64,000 nucleotides of DNA from Coriolopsis trogii (lineage: Eukaryota; Basidiomycota; Agaricomycetes; Polyporales; Polyporaceae): assembly GCA_020543525.1 (NCBI GenBank), contig JAHYIO010000031.1:2976001-3040000 (forward strand), written 5' to 3'. Under the pieces are notes generated by a model. The model was not told the DNA's origin. It worked only from the letters and a program-made list of their open reading frames with translations, and searched no databases. How positions within the stretch are numbered: position 1 is the first letter of the stretch; every line of letters begins with the position of its first letter. The position numbers were made by a program, and so were the translations under genes. Of the stretch, positions 11,609 to 22,845 are shown one piece after another.

Positions 11609-12715
11609 TCACTCCCCCAGAGTGACGACAATCTTCGGAGGCGGAGGCGGAGGCGCACCTCCAGTTCTCGGTTCCTCATCGTCACTCTCATCTCCGATAT
11701 CAAACAACTCTTCCCGCTCATCCCACACGTCGGAGAGTCGTGTAGGTTTCGCCGGGCCTGGCCGGGAACCCTTCGAGGGCGTCCGGGGTACCCTCGGCTG
11801 GTAATGAAGCGGAAGAAGCTGTGTACCTCCGACATTGCCCTCGTCTTCCTCATCGTCTGACGAGACAGCCTCAGTGTCAAGTGGGCGGTAAAGGCGCGAT
11901 ATCTGTAAGCACAGAATGTCAGATTCCTTATGTCTTGCCGACTATGACGAATCCACGGCATACCTCGCGTCTATGCCTGTAATACCGCTCGAGATGGAAA
12001 GCAACGTATAGTCCAATGGTCGAGCCCAGGAAGTTCGCCTGTATGCATAACTTATCAGCTTCAAGGTAATGATGCGCACGAATTGTGTATTACTGACCGC
12101 AACGTCTCCGACCTGAAATTCTTTGTACTATAAATACACTCAGTGACAGCGGGGTGGGCGATACTGGCAACGAGACCTACCGGCAGCATTGACTGTACAA
12201 ATTCGCTGATGATGCCCCCAAAGAAGAAACACACAATCCCCGTAAAAATGAGTGGCGAGTTACGCCAGAACCATATCCGTCGCGCGTCTCTGAGCAATGG
12301 CATGATATTAGGGATAATATGCGGATGAAGTAGAGGATGACTTGCTCTTCGACATCGAAAATGAAGTAGAAGACAGCAGTAGCGAGGCCCATGCAAACAA
12401 AGTGCAAAACCTTGTCGTTAAGGGGTAGAGAGTGCACGAAGTTGGTAAAGCCAAGCAGTGCTAGGACAATGAGTATGATGCAGGTGAAGACCAGAAACCA
12501 CTAGCCAAGGGACAGTCGATGAGACGCAACATTGCAGCGTATCTCGAGGAAGAACATACAGGTCGTAGACGTATTGGCATGTCATATTTTGGGATTTGGA
12601 AGTGATGTGAGCGCATTACAGACTTGTTAATCTTGCGGACAGCTTTGCGCGACGTCCGAGCGGTCCGTGTCCATAACGGCTCAGAGAGTTCATCAGAGTC
12701 AGGAAGGCGAGGCAT
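11609..12715 (-). CDS. VanZ-like domain integral membrane protein
   Basis: The start at 12715 reads MPRLPDSDELSEPLWTRTAR, a polar N-terminus. Joined exons then give YDMPIRLRPVWFLVFTCIIL and ALLGFTNFVHSLPLNDKVLH, leading into FVCMGLATAVFYFIFDVEE. A further helix lies in IFTGIVCFFFGGIISEFVQS. The order helix, DKVLHF, helix, helix with SEFVQ, then DVAANFLGSTIGLYVAFHLE is the VanZ-like fold found in teicoplanin-resistance VanZ and many fungal orphans. The C-terminal ~90 residues are acidic and Pro-rich and probably cytosolic. Several short introns (about 12640, 12510, 12330, 12130, 12040 and 11930) are needed. The cellular role in fungi is unknown. Confidence 0.8.
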
Positions 12716-12989
12716 TGTTGAGAACGCTTTGAATCAAGTAATCTCCCAGGCGTAGTAGAGCGTTGAAGGTAATACAAGCCGAAGGTAGGGCGGGCGAGAC
12801 AGAGGGTCGGACGAACGAAGGACGAGAGCAAGGATGAGTGGAAGGACACGGATGTCTGGCGGTGAATTATCCGTTCACGCTGACGTTATTGTCCGCGGTA
12901 AGTACTAATCTAATCAGATAAGTCTTCATAACCCAAAACGTCATTGTCCCCGCATAACGCCCGCGTCGGCTCTCCGACGGCGAAGTCCA
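12716..12989. promoter_or_regulatory. divergent promoter, VanZ-like / RraA-like
   Basis: This 274-bp gap lies between two divergent start codons (12715 - and 12990 +). No clear TATA box is visible. The short length means both genes share the control region. Confidence 0.45.
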
Positions 12990-13831
12990 ATGTCTCTTTA
13001 TATCCTCAACCTCGCGAGGCGACGCGCACAAACACTCACCTCCCATCGCCTCAGACACGTCTGTTTACGAGAAATGTCATCAAGTGGGAACGACATTCAG
13101 GCCAAACTGGCCGCGTTCTCGACATGCGAAATTTCCGACGCCATGATCAAACTAGGCTCTCCCAACGGCGGGCACATTCCAGACATCCACATGCTCTCCC
13201 CATCCGACGCCAACACGCGCATATGCGGGCCCGCTTACACCGTCCAGATGGTCTTAGGCTCAACCAAGGACGCGCCCAAGTTGTCGGCGCACTTCGTGGA
13301 CACCGCGCCTTCGGGCTCTGTCATTGTGATCAACGCGCCCGATCGTTGAGTAACCTCTTTTACTCATAGAATCTCATCGGTATTCACTACCACCCCTTTC
13401 CTGTAATAGGGACAAAGAACGCGGTCTGGGGAGGTCTCATGACTGCGGGGGCACAGTCCCGGGGCGCGCGAGGCGTCGTCATCTCGGGACGCTGCAGGGA
13501 TCTTGCCGAGCACCGGGACGCGTCTTTCCCTGTCTTTGCACGCGGGCACTCGACACTGGGACAGTCACCGTTCACCCGGCCGTCAGAGGTCAACGTCCCT
13601 GTCGTGATACGCCCGCCGGATGCGTCTGAGGACGAGTTCCCACCCGTCCGTGTCGAGCCAGGAGACTGGGTAGTTGCTGACGAGGATGGGGTCGTCTGCG
13701 TTCCCGCCGCTAAAGCAGACGAGGTTATCTCTCTGGCTTCCAATGGAAGAGAGGTAGATGCGCGGTGCATGGAGGATATCAAGGCAGGTAAGACGGTGCA
13801 GGAGACATTCAAGAAGCACCGGGGAAAGTAA
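12990..13831 (+). CDS. RraA-like / HMG-CHA aldolase-type protein
   Basis: The family includes 4-hydroxy-4-methyl-2-oxoglutarate aldolases, oxaloacetate decarboxylases and bacterial RraA. Exon 1 from ATG 12990 has a 28-residue basic leader (MSLYILNLARRRAQTLTSHR), then the core AAFSTCEISDAMIKLG and ICGPAYTVQM. One intron (donor near 13344, acceptor near 13408) joins GSVIVINAPDR to TKNAVWGGLMTAGAQSRG. The metal/substrate loop is GVVISGRCRDLAEH, with the Arg-Asp pair expected for the aldolase. The end includes PGDWVVADEDGVVCVPAAKA. A second ATG at 13074 (MSSSGNDIQ) could be used for a leaderless form. Family is firm, substrate unknown. Confidence 0.9.
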
Positions 13832-14405
13832 TGGTGAAGTTTGATATCTATATCTGTAACACGTAAGTCTTCGTAAGTCTCATACTGCTCGTTACTCAAT
13901 ACAATTCGTCAGTGTGCCCGTATGTATAAGTCAGCCGTCATGCTCCCCTGTCGAAACCCTGTTCCACCGAGTCAGCACACACCGCTATGATACTATTCGC
14001 TTCACTCACAGGCTCGTCTGTCCATAAGCAAGGTAGGCTCACTCTCGGGATGTGGAGAAGTCGCATAAGATGAGAGAGGTATCGCGGATACACGTTCGGG
14101 AGCAGCCGTGAGCGGTCCATATTCCCAGGAGCCCATGGGCGGGCAGGTAAGGCTGCCAGGAGATGCAACGATGGGAGGTGGGGAAAGAAGGGTACTGTTG
14201 AGATGATTGCCGCAGTCTAGGCCGTACGAAGGGTACGCTGCATTCTTCGTAGTCAATTTCATGGTCCTCTGTCACTCATTGAGAGATACCCACTAATGAA
14301 GGGCGACAAGGTAGAGGACGTGGGACAGTGTGAGGAGGATCCAACTGTTGACGGTTCATCCATTCGGTGTAGATCTACATGCATACGGGCATCAGCAAAG
14401 AAATA
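13832..14405. other. gap between convergent RraA-like and DUF6535 genes
   Basis: This is mostly 3' flanking sequence of both genes. A minus-strand ATG at 14262 opens an 86-codon frame (MKLTTKNAAYPSYGLDCG to SEPTLLMDRRACE) rich in Ser and Pro. It has no recognisable motif and I do not call it a gene. Confidence 0.3.
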
Positions 14406-16851
14406 TCAACAAGCCGCTGTCAGTGGCTTCGGGCCATTCAAGATATTTGACGTGCCATCGTCTATATCCTGAACCGCAAGTTGTTCCTGGGTATACAGCG
14501 CCTCCAAACGCACCAAGGTGCCGTTCACAGAGTCATATTTGTCCTTCCAGAACTCGCGAAGCCACTGATCCGACAGCAACTCCTCGTCAACCAAGCCCAA
14601 CAAGGTACGGAACGCCTGTGCAAGTCGGGGCGGGACAAGCTCTTTTGTCTGCAGATCTTCTCGTAGCTTCAGGATGGCAGGCAGAATGGCCGAGTCGTGT
14701 AGTTCCCAGAGGACATATTGCAGCCTAGACCGTTTGCCTCTCCACCCGGGGAAGCGCGAGAATACGAGGACCGAGAGTAGAATGTCTTCAACATTCTTCT
14801 CTCCGGCGAGTGCATCCTCTGAGCTCACGGCCTTGTGGTGTGTCAGGTATCGGAGCAGGCACTCGGCGACGGAGAGGTAAGGGATATTTAAGTGCGAGTC
14901 TTCGTAGTCGATGACTCTCCGGAAGTCCTTGACAGTCTTGGGGAACGCGACGATGACTAGGCCGACATAGGTAAGCCCTCGGCCTGGCAGTGAAATTGAA
15001 TACAACTTACTGTCGTGAACGACTTCTAGCCTTACATGAGCATCGTCTCTGATCCCCGTCATGTACAAGTACCAAACGAGTTTGTCAAATGCGCGCCTGG
15101 CCCACGTCCCTTGCAAGACCAACCGCGCCGTAGTCTGCAGGAATAAGCCCCCGACCTCCGAGTCGGCAGCCACCTCCGGCGTCGGCATGTCCAACACAGT
15201 CTCATGCAACAGCACCTCATGCGGCGCCGCCCCTCCTCCCGAAACCCCATGCATCCTCCGCCCATCGCGCGTCGCAAGGAGCGAGAAGTTGAGCACAAGG
15301 CTCGCAGCGGGCCCCCAGTCCTCCTTGTCAAGCCACGGCAGTCTTTTGAGGCGCGGGGCACCCCCGCCCGTGCCGAACACGTCGTCGTAGCACCGCCGGA
15401 CGCAGCCCGGCTGCATGTCCCACATACACGGCCCCAGCGCCGTGTGCAGCACCGTCTCGATCAGCGTGACGTCGTACGCGGTCATGACCAGCCCGCGGTC
15501 GAGGTCCGCGCGCCTGCTGTCCGCCGCGGCCTTCTCGCGCGCGTGCCAGCTGCTACGGTGTTTGCCCCGCTTTGGGGCGGGGACGGGGACGAGGGAGGAG
15601 AGCGCCGCGCGTAGGCTGTTCAGCGCGTTGTTGATGCGTGCGAGTGCGGACAGTGTGAAGTAGGGAGTGATGGCCTTCGACGCGCGGATGAAGAGTGTAC
15701 GGATAGGTCGGAGGATGAGGAACATGCCGAGTGCTTGAGGAGACTGGTACGAGCAATCGGGGCGAAACGTAGGCAGGAGCGTCGTCGTCAAGTGGAACGC
15801 GACTAGCATGCCCACCAGCGCCGACGCGATGATCGCTACGAGCGGGTGGAGGCTCCAAAGTAAGATGATGAGGCCGCCCAGGAAAAGGGAGAGCGCGATC
15901 TGTAGGAGAATGGGGAGGACGGCAATGATCTCCGGCACGCGCCAGCTGAGGAGGTTCTCGTAGCGATACTGGCGTAGGCGGGCGATCTCGCGCGACGTCC
16001 CGGAAAGACCTTGCTTGTACTGGTAGAGCCATTGCTTGACCGTGACCGCAATGGATGATGCCGAGAGCGTGCAGATGAGCGACGGGAACCAGAGTGCGTT
16101 GATCCATATGGCGTAGGCGGGCGCGATGAAAGCCGAGTCCGGGGGCGGCATGAACGCTGGCCGCGTCGAATTGATGAACGCCTCGTTAGCAGAGAAGCTC
16201 GTCAGTTGCGCGGAGATGTGTGCCAACGCCTGGACGGTTGCATCACCGCTATCACGTTGGAGGAGGAGGTACGATTGCACATTGAACGCCGTCAATGCGG
16301 CTGAAAAAAGACCTGCCTGCACATTGGCGTTAGACCCGAGATTTTGGCCTCCACACCGGCCAGGAGCGACACTCACAAATGTCAAGAGCATGTTGATTTC
16401 GTCCTCCCATCGCTTTAGCATCTCGTCGCTGTGGTTCTTGACGGTGGTAGCGCACTGCTCCCATGCTTCCGCGCGCTGTAGGTCAGTATATGGACACTTG
16501 ACGGCATCGCTGTGCTCCTCAGCAGCCTGGAAAGGCAAAGAGGACGATCTCTGAATATCACATTGCAGAATAAGCGGTTTTATCATAAACATGTAGACGA
16601 ACGCCTACCGTGTTGAACTGCGACGCATCTGATACCAATGTGAGTTCCCGTTCCAGTCAGTAATCTCTCTCAGCGCGTCCTACGGAGGTGACTGGTCGTA
16701 CTTACAGCTTATGACAGACATGGCCTCCTGATTTCTGACGCTCTCGAGCAACTCTGAGCTGGCAGTTCGCAGCTTGGAGTTCGCGGGCTGACAGTGAGTC
16801 GGACTCGCTGGCGAAAGGCAAGTCGACTTCCGAACGGACAGAGTGGGCCAT
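14406..16851 (-). CDS. DUF6535 domain membrane protein
   Basis: DUF6535 proteins are expanded in Agaricomycetes and have no known function. The start proposed is ATG 16851 (MAHSVRSEVDLPFASESDSL). Small exons lead to AEAWEQCATTVKNHSDEML, then KRWEDEINMLLTF joined across an intron to AGLFSAALTAFNVQSYLLLQ, the family's signature first helix. Later helices lie in AYAIWINALWFPSLICTLS, PEIIAVLPILLQIALSLFLG and LIILLWSLHPLVAIIASALV. The remaining ~400 residues are soluble and leucine-rich. An intron near 15010 restores the frame around VVHDS and VIVAFPKTVKDFRRVI. The joining of the first two or three exons (16600-16720) is not certain. The stop is TGA at 14406. Confidence 0.8.
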
Positions 16852-17663
16852 AAAGCTGCGCGAAGCTATATATGCATTGCATATACCCACTGAAATCGCA
16901 CGCCTTCGACCCAGCCTTCGTTTAGCGATATAAGTCGTGCACCCACGATCATGTACCGCCGTTGCATGTGCGGTGCACGAACGTAGAGCATGCGCACATG
17001 TCGGGGGATGACAAACGACGATTCAATTGCAATTGACGGCGTTTGCAAATCTCGACTGTAGCCGCCTCCTGGCACCGCCGCGCGCACTGGCCATGTATGA
17101 GTTCGCCCTGAAATCGGATTAACGCCTGCAAGGCGCGACAGTAAACTTCAGAATTCAAACCCAACCTGCAAAGGAGAGGTTCGGTATCATTACGGTCCGT
17201 CGTGCGCGCGCGAATACCCCGGCGCGAGCCCCGCCTGCCACCACGGCCGAGACTGGGCTTGCCAGTAAGCGGCCGTTATGACAAGTGGGGGAGGCGCATG
17301 TGAACCGCGCTCGCGAGACAGAGACCAAGGAAGTAAAGGAGCGTACGCGCGTGTCTATACATACTATACATCGGAGGCACCACGGGATGAAAGGGGGAAG
17401 TATATGCGTCCGACGGCCAGCAAAACACGTAAAAAATAAGACAGGTAGGTATGTAGCATTCCATCCAAGAGACGCTAGTGAAGAAGTGAAGAATGAAGCT
17501 GAAGTATGAGATGCCGAGAAGTTAAATGATGGAGATACATATATACTGTACGGGAGAGAGATTAAGCAAGCCGCGACGCAGAGAGCAAGAACAACATCTG
17601 GGACACGAGACACGGCGCGTGAAAGGGGGCATACATACGACGAACCGCGAGACAAGCCGGGAC
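16852..17663. other. gap upstream of the DUF6535 gene, downstream of GtaA copy 1
   Basis: I see no gene here. A 166-codon minus frame (17155-17655) lacks an ATG start, splice logic and any motif, and lies just 3' of the GtaA stop, so it is probably 3' flank. Confidence 0.4.
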
Positions 17664-20600
17664 CTACGCGCCATACTCTGGCGGAGGCTCCAACCTCTCC
17701 TGGCGGATCTCCAACATCACCCGCCGCAAGTTCTCCACCTCCGCCCGGAGCCCAATCACGTCCGTCGACGAGAGCGACGCGACCGTGCCCGGCGAGAGCG
17801 GGTCCTGGCTCGACGCACTCGGCGCCTGCGAGCCCACCGCCGACGTCGCATCCACCGACGACGCATACTGGTGGGGTTGGTTCCGCGCCACCTCCATCGC
17901 TTTCGAGTTTTGGGACGCTACTATTGGCATGGGGGCAGGCTCGTACCCTGCGTACGCCACGTCCGTCGAGTCGTGGTACATCGCCTGCGCGTTGAACGAC
18001 GCCACACCAGGGTCCGTCGTGTACCCGCTCCCACTCCCTGCCTGGCTCTGGTCAGCGGCGTATTCGGACTCGGGCCCTCGTGCCAACGGGACGCTGCTGG
18101 ATCGAGTCTGCTGGTTGTAGTAGTACGGTTTGAGCGTCGGTCGGTGCGGCTCCTCGAAGATCTCGATCTTCTCGCCGTCGTCCTCCCTCTCTTGCTCGCG
18201 CCGCTTCTTGCGCAAGTAGAAGATGGCGCCAAATCCGAGGGCGATGATGACGACCGCGCCGACGACACCGCCGACGATGGGGCCTACGGAGCTCGAGCTC
18301 TTCGTGTCAGAGCCCGAATTGCTGCCACCGTTACTGCCGCTACCATCAGTTCCATTGCCGCTGCCGCTACCGGGAGATCCTTGCGCTGCGTTGATAGACT
18401 TGGCGGGAACGCTATGGAGAGAGGACGGTGAGTGATGATTCCAATGATGGTAGCGTTACGCCAGCGGAACTGGGACGGGAAGAACAGACACTCACGTCAA
18501 CGCGAGGTGAGAGAACATCGCACCCAGCGCCGGCCTAGACGACACGCATCAGTCACACAATGCAGGGAGATAGCAACTGAGACTCACCCGGCATTCCCTC
18601 CTTCGACTACACCTGTCCCATCGTTGTACTTATCCGGGAAAACTCCGAGAGTGGCGTTCGAGTTCGCCCTCGCCCACACGCCATGGATTAGCTGGTTGCG
18701 TACCCCGTCGTCAGACACGGTGGCCGAGGTGAGCAGGGACCATGCTGTAAGAGCACGTCAACGGGGCATCATCGATGGGCGGCGGCAATAGAGGACGTAC
18801 CGGAACTACTGGTCTGCCCCGCGGTGCTATCAAAAGGAAGGCCCAGTGCAGGAGCTGCGGTACCGTGAGTATGTCAAGTAGTAGCGTAGAGACAAGTCGC
18901 ACGTACCCGTCGTCAGGAGCGTGCTGTAGAATTGCGTCTGTCCGTCATACACCTATAGAGGCGATCAGGTACACGAATCGCTGAATAGGCGCATGTGAAC
19001 CCACCGATTGGGGAATGAGTTTCGTGCCCAGCAGCTTGTCGGCGTACATATTGTACATTAGAGCCCAATTCTGCTGACTGCCGTATATACCGAGCAAATG
19101 TTTCTGGTCTGCCGACTGGGCGAGCGTCTGCCATGAGCTGACAAGAGCGCTCGCATGACCCTGATTCGTATCCCAAGTCAGCACAACGCATAGAGGACCA
19201 TGGTAACGATATGCGACATACGTCGTAAAGCTGAGCATCAGTGTCCTCACCAAGAGCACGGCTGATCTCTGCCATGGCCTTGACACCGATGATGCCCTTG
19301 ATCGCGAGATTGGTCATGTTCGCCGCGTTCTCCCCGTCTGCCGAGTTCCTGATCATTCCGACTCAGCTCAGCCCGGCAGAGAGCCGAAGCGAATGAAGTC
19401 TCGTACTGGCTAGTAGGCGTAAGCGTGTTCGCGACCAGGTAGTCAGCCCAGCGTTTCGTCAAGTTGTACTGTGGTCGGAGTCAATCGAAATGTACGACTC
19501 TCCAAACGACACATAGACCTACGTGCTGAGAGAGCAGCTCGCCCTCGCCTGACAATCTTGCATATGCGTACGTCATGATCAACATGTTTCCCGTCTCTGT
19601 ATGGTCAAACGTCAGCAAACAATTGATTGTCATTGGCTATAAACGGGCTCACGTTCGACGCCCTCGTTGTGCGTTCCAAGCGCACCAGTAGCGACCGGAT
19701 AGTTGGTCCCCAAGTCTCTGGCAGCATACTTCTGGCCTGAAAGCGCGTCCTGGGACTCGAGCAAAGGCGCAAGCAACCCTGCACCGAACGAAGCGTTCAG
19801 GTACAAATATGCGGGGAACGCCGCGAACATGCGTTCCACTGGGCTGATGCGCCTGTGTGCCCAATCAGTTAGCTCTTGAGTAATTGCCGCTGCGGTGCAC
19901 GCACATAGAGTAACCAATGTCTTTCATGAATATCTTGACGTCCGACGGATCGGGTTTGCCCTGGTCGTCCGCAAGAACGGTGATGTCCAGGCTCCCAAAT
20001 GTCTGGCGCGCGGCCAATGAGACCAGATCCGCATATTCCTTCGAGACCTTGGCAGCATCCCCCGTGATCTTCTGGTCTAGCGCAACTGCTCTGTTGTTCG
20101 TGGCGGAGAAATCTCCGGTAAACGCGTCAATCTAACGAAGTGCGGTAGGCGATCGCACATCAGTCTGAGCGTTCAGCACCACATAAACCGAAGCAGACAC
20201 CTACCGCAGAGCCGATGTCCGGGTACCGAGTCACAAAGTAAGGGCGGCGGCTTTGGACATTGCCGGAATACGTCGTGTACTGTACGCTAGGATCACGGAC
20301 GTACCCAAGCGCCCATGTAACTGGCGGAGAGGTCGACTGTATTTGTCCCAGGTCTACTGCAACCGCATACACATAGAAAGGGCTGACCCGACGCGTGAGT
20401 GGGCCGGAATACTTCACCCTGGAGATACTGCTCACTTGTTGATAGGCCCGAATGCGGTGCTCGCAAGGTTGTTCAAGCTCCCTTGGGTCACGAACTGATT
20501 GCGCACGTTCTTGTCCGTGTCGATTTCCCAAGTGAGACCAGGACGCTAGGGCGGTATACAGTCAGGGTCATAGAATAAGGAAGACTAGTGACTATACTCA

Positions 20601-21428
20601 CAAGTGCCATGCCAAAGTAAACCGTGCCATCCTGCGCCTGGTTGGCGATCTCGGTGTTTGGTATGGGGTTCTCGAGCTCGACTTCGTGGTAGATACTGCT
20701 GCCGGTGTTCACATTGGACCATTTGACAAGAGCGCTCCTGTTTCCTGAGAGCAGTTCTGTTTCGGAAACCCTCGATAAGCGGCGGGGTCACCGGGACAAG
20801 CGACAAATGCGTCACCTGCGCTAATGTCCGAGTAGAGCTGCACAGAATGCTGTGCTCCGTCCGTAGACGACGCTTCGACAGACAGGTAGGAGAATGGTAG
20901 CGACTGATTGACCAAGTCGGAGGGCTGGAAGGGGTCGACATGCTGCTTACTCCGAAGTGTAACGAGTAGACTCACCTCTATGGGAGAAAGGAAAGTGACA
21001 GTGAGGTTCATAGGGCCTGCCTGCATGGTGTAGATGGATCGTGTCGGAGTGATCTGAATGTCGGTAACATTCGCCGGCCCATTCCCCATGCGGTCATTCC
21101 CCATCCATGCATAAGTCTGCCCGTCGACCCGAATCTTGCCTGCCCAGCCAATGATTGACTACAAACCCCCGCGCGCGGTGACGATATCCATTCAAGTCGT
21201 GCTCGCCTTCGGACAGTCATAGAAAGCTCGTACCTGTTGCCCCCAGAAGTGCGGCCATGAATCGGAGAGCGGCCCAGAACCGTTTGTGCTGATATCCCAG
21301 ATGTTGAAGTATGGAGAGCGGACTGCGAGGGGAATGCTGGCGGGGAAGAACGACTGCTGTGCGCCAGCAAGCCCTGAGAAGATGGAGAGAAGGAGCAAGG
21401 GACATAGCGCAAGAGAAAGAGACATCAT
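17664..21428 (-). CDS. GtaA-type glutaminase, membrane-anchored, copy 1 (intact)
   Basis: GtaA-family glutaminases hydrolyse L-glutamine to glutamate and ammonia outside the cell. MMSLSLALCPLLLLSIFSGL begins a signal peptide cleaved near AGA-QQSFFP. The N-terminal block (SIPLAVRSPYFNIWD, SIIGWAGKIRVDGQTY, ITPTRSIYTMQAGPM) fits DUF5127/DUF4964-type sequence. The middle (VSKEYADLVSLAARQTFGSL, DVKIFMKDIGYS) and helical region (RRISPVERMFAAFPAYLYLN, NMTNLAIKGIIGVKAMAEIS, QNWALMYNMYADKLLGTKLI) fit DUF4965/DUF1793. About 17 exons join in frame with no stop. After a Ser/Gly linker comes one membrane helix (GPIVGGVVGAVVIIALGFGA), a basic KKRREQ stop-transfer and a cytosolic tail ending EPPPEYGA, a PPxY motif. 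Copies 2 and 3 lie directly upstream. Confidence 0.9.
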
Positions 21429-21469
21429 GAGGAAAAGGGAGGGGAACGGGAAGGCATTCAAGGCGCGCG

Positions 21470-21540
21470 TGCGCGAGCAAGGGAAGGAGAGGGAGATGAG
21501 AGAGAAAGAGAAAGGACGAGGAGAGAGAGACTGACAGGCG
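21470..21540 (-). promoter_or_regulatory. pyrimidine-rich tract upstream of GtaA copy 1
   Basis: Immediately upstream of the start codon the coding strand is almost pure C/T (plus strand reads gagagagaaagagaaagg and similar). Such CT tracts commonly precede transcription starts in filamentous fungi. A similar purine/pyrimidine bias is seen upstream of copy 3 (33390-33465). Confidence 0.4.
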
Positions 21541-22845
21541 AGTGCTGCGATCTCAACTCGGCAGATCTCGAGGTCAGGGGAGACCTTGCCCGTCATCTTA
21601 CTTACTCACTGATTCTTCTATCCTCAGCTTATCATTTTCGGACTCACGGAGAGTCTGAGGTCCTGCGAAGCCGTATAAAAGGTACATTGCATCCGGCCTC
21701 TACCAAGAACTGGCGGGTTCCACCTACACTGAGCAGTCCCGGCCCTCGTCTGTCCTCGTACATCGCGTCCCGAGCAGGCATAATGGAATGATGATATCTG
21801 CAATCATCTCACGGTCCATCATGAGGGGAAACACTCACCAACGGGACGCGTCGTGATGACTCTGAGGAGGAGAGAGTGAGTGATCGCTTGCAACCTTGCA
21901 GCACAGCATCTCCCTCCTCCATCAAGGAGGCGTCGCCAGCGTCTATCCCACCGGCGGCACAGCATAATTACTTCTGATTTCTATACACCATCACCATTCC
22001 GACAGTCGGTGAAAGCGCCAAATGAGTAACAGACCCCCAATGTCTGCAAACAGCTATGATATGGACGAGGGAGCTTCACGGAGACATCTACGGGCTTGAC
22101 TAGTGAGTAATACTAGTAATACTCATGCCCAATAGCCTTCTACCCCGAGTTCAAGTTCCAACCTGAGTTCATCTTTGGTGGGCTGACAAGTGACTTTCAT
22201 TCCTCTCAGGTTCCTGGATGGCCGAACATCGCACTCGCTTTGCGCCATATCTATCCACTCGCGACGTCCCGTTCGAGTCTGACTTATGATGAATTGAGGT
22301 CCAGGACCAGCCCATCATTCACCTCACAGGAGTAGCGCACAACCGTCTGTCAAGGACCATCCGACACGACTCTGGAGTCAGCAGACACACACTCTTAACG
22401 GCATCCCGAACGCATCCACAACTTTCAGCGCTCGGGCGCTCCTTCTAAGTCATTGCTATGTATGTACAGTACACCTCGATAACTCGCCGACTCTCAGCTA
22501 TTACTACGATCGCGACTTCACTCATATTCCTCCCTCCAGCTCGGCTACCGTCGTGTCCTTGGGGTCGACGTTCTGTCGCTCGTGCCAGACGCTTTGCCTG
22601 ACATCGGAACCAGTGCAACATCTTCTCCCGAGGGAGACACTTCTCCGGCAAGACGTCGGCATCCTATACATACTGACACCCCGCACTCCCAGGCAAGTCA
22701 AATTCTATCATAAGCGCACGAGGCTCCCACCATGCATCAGTTGGCAAGGAAGGAATCAGCACTGGGCACTCGCATGTCGTCCCAAACGGCCATGTCCCCC
22801 CTGACGATGCCCATGAAAGCTTTGTAGAATACCCAAGAAGCCGGA
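21541..22845. other. intergenic region between GtaA copies 1 and 2
   Basis: This contains the copy 1 promoter and the copy 2 3' flank. No glutaminase exon is recognisable. A plus-strand stretch around 22135-22330 reads FYPEFKFQPEFIFGG and onward without stops, but it has no start or known motif. Confidence 0.35.

Noticed and set aside
17155..17655. 166-codon minus-strand frame downstream of GtaA copy 1
   Set aside because: It has no ATG start, no motif, and lies in the 3' flank.
17526..18431. 301-codon plus-strand open frame, very Arg-rich
   Set aside because: It is antisense to the GtaA copy 1 tail; the composition reflects the complementary GC-rich codons.
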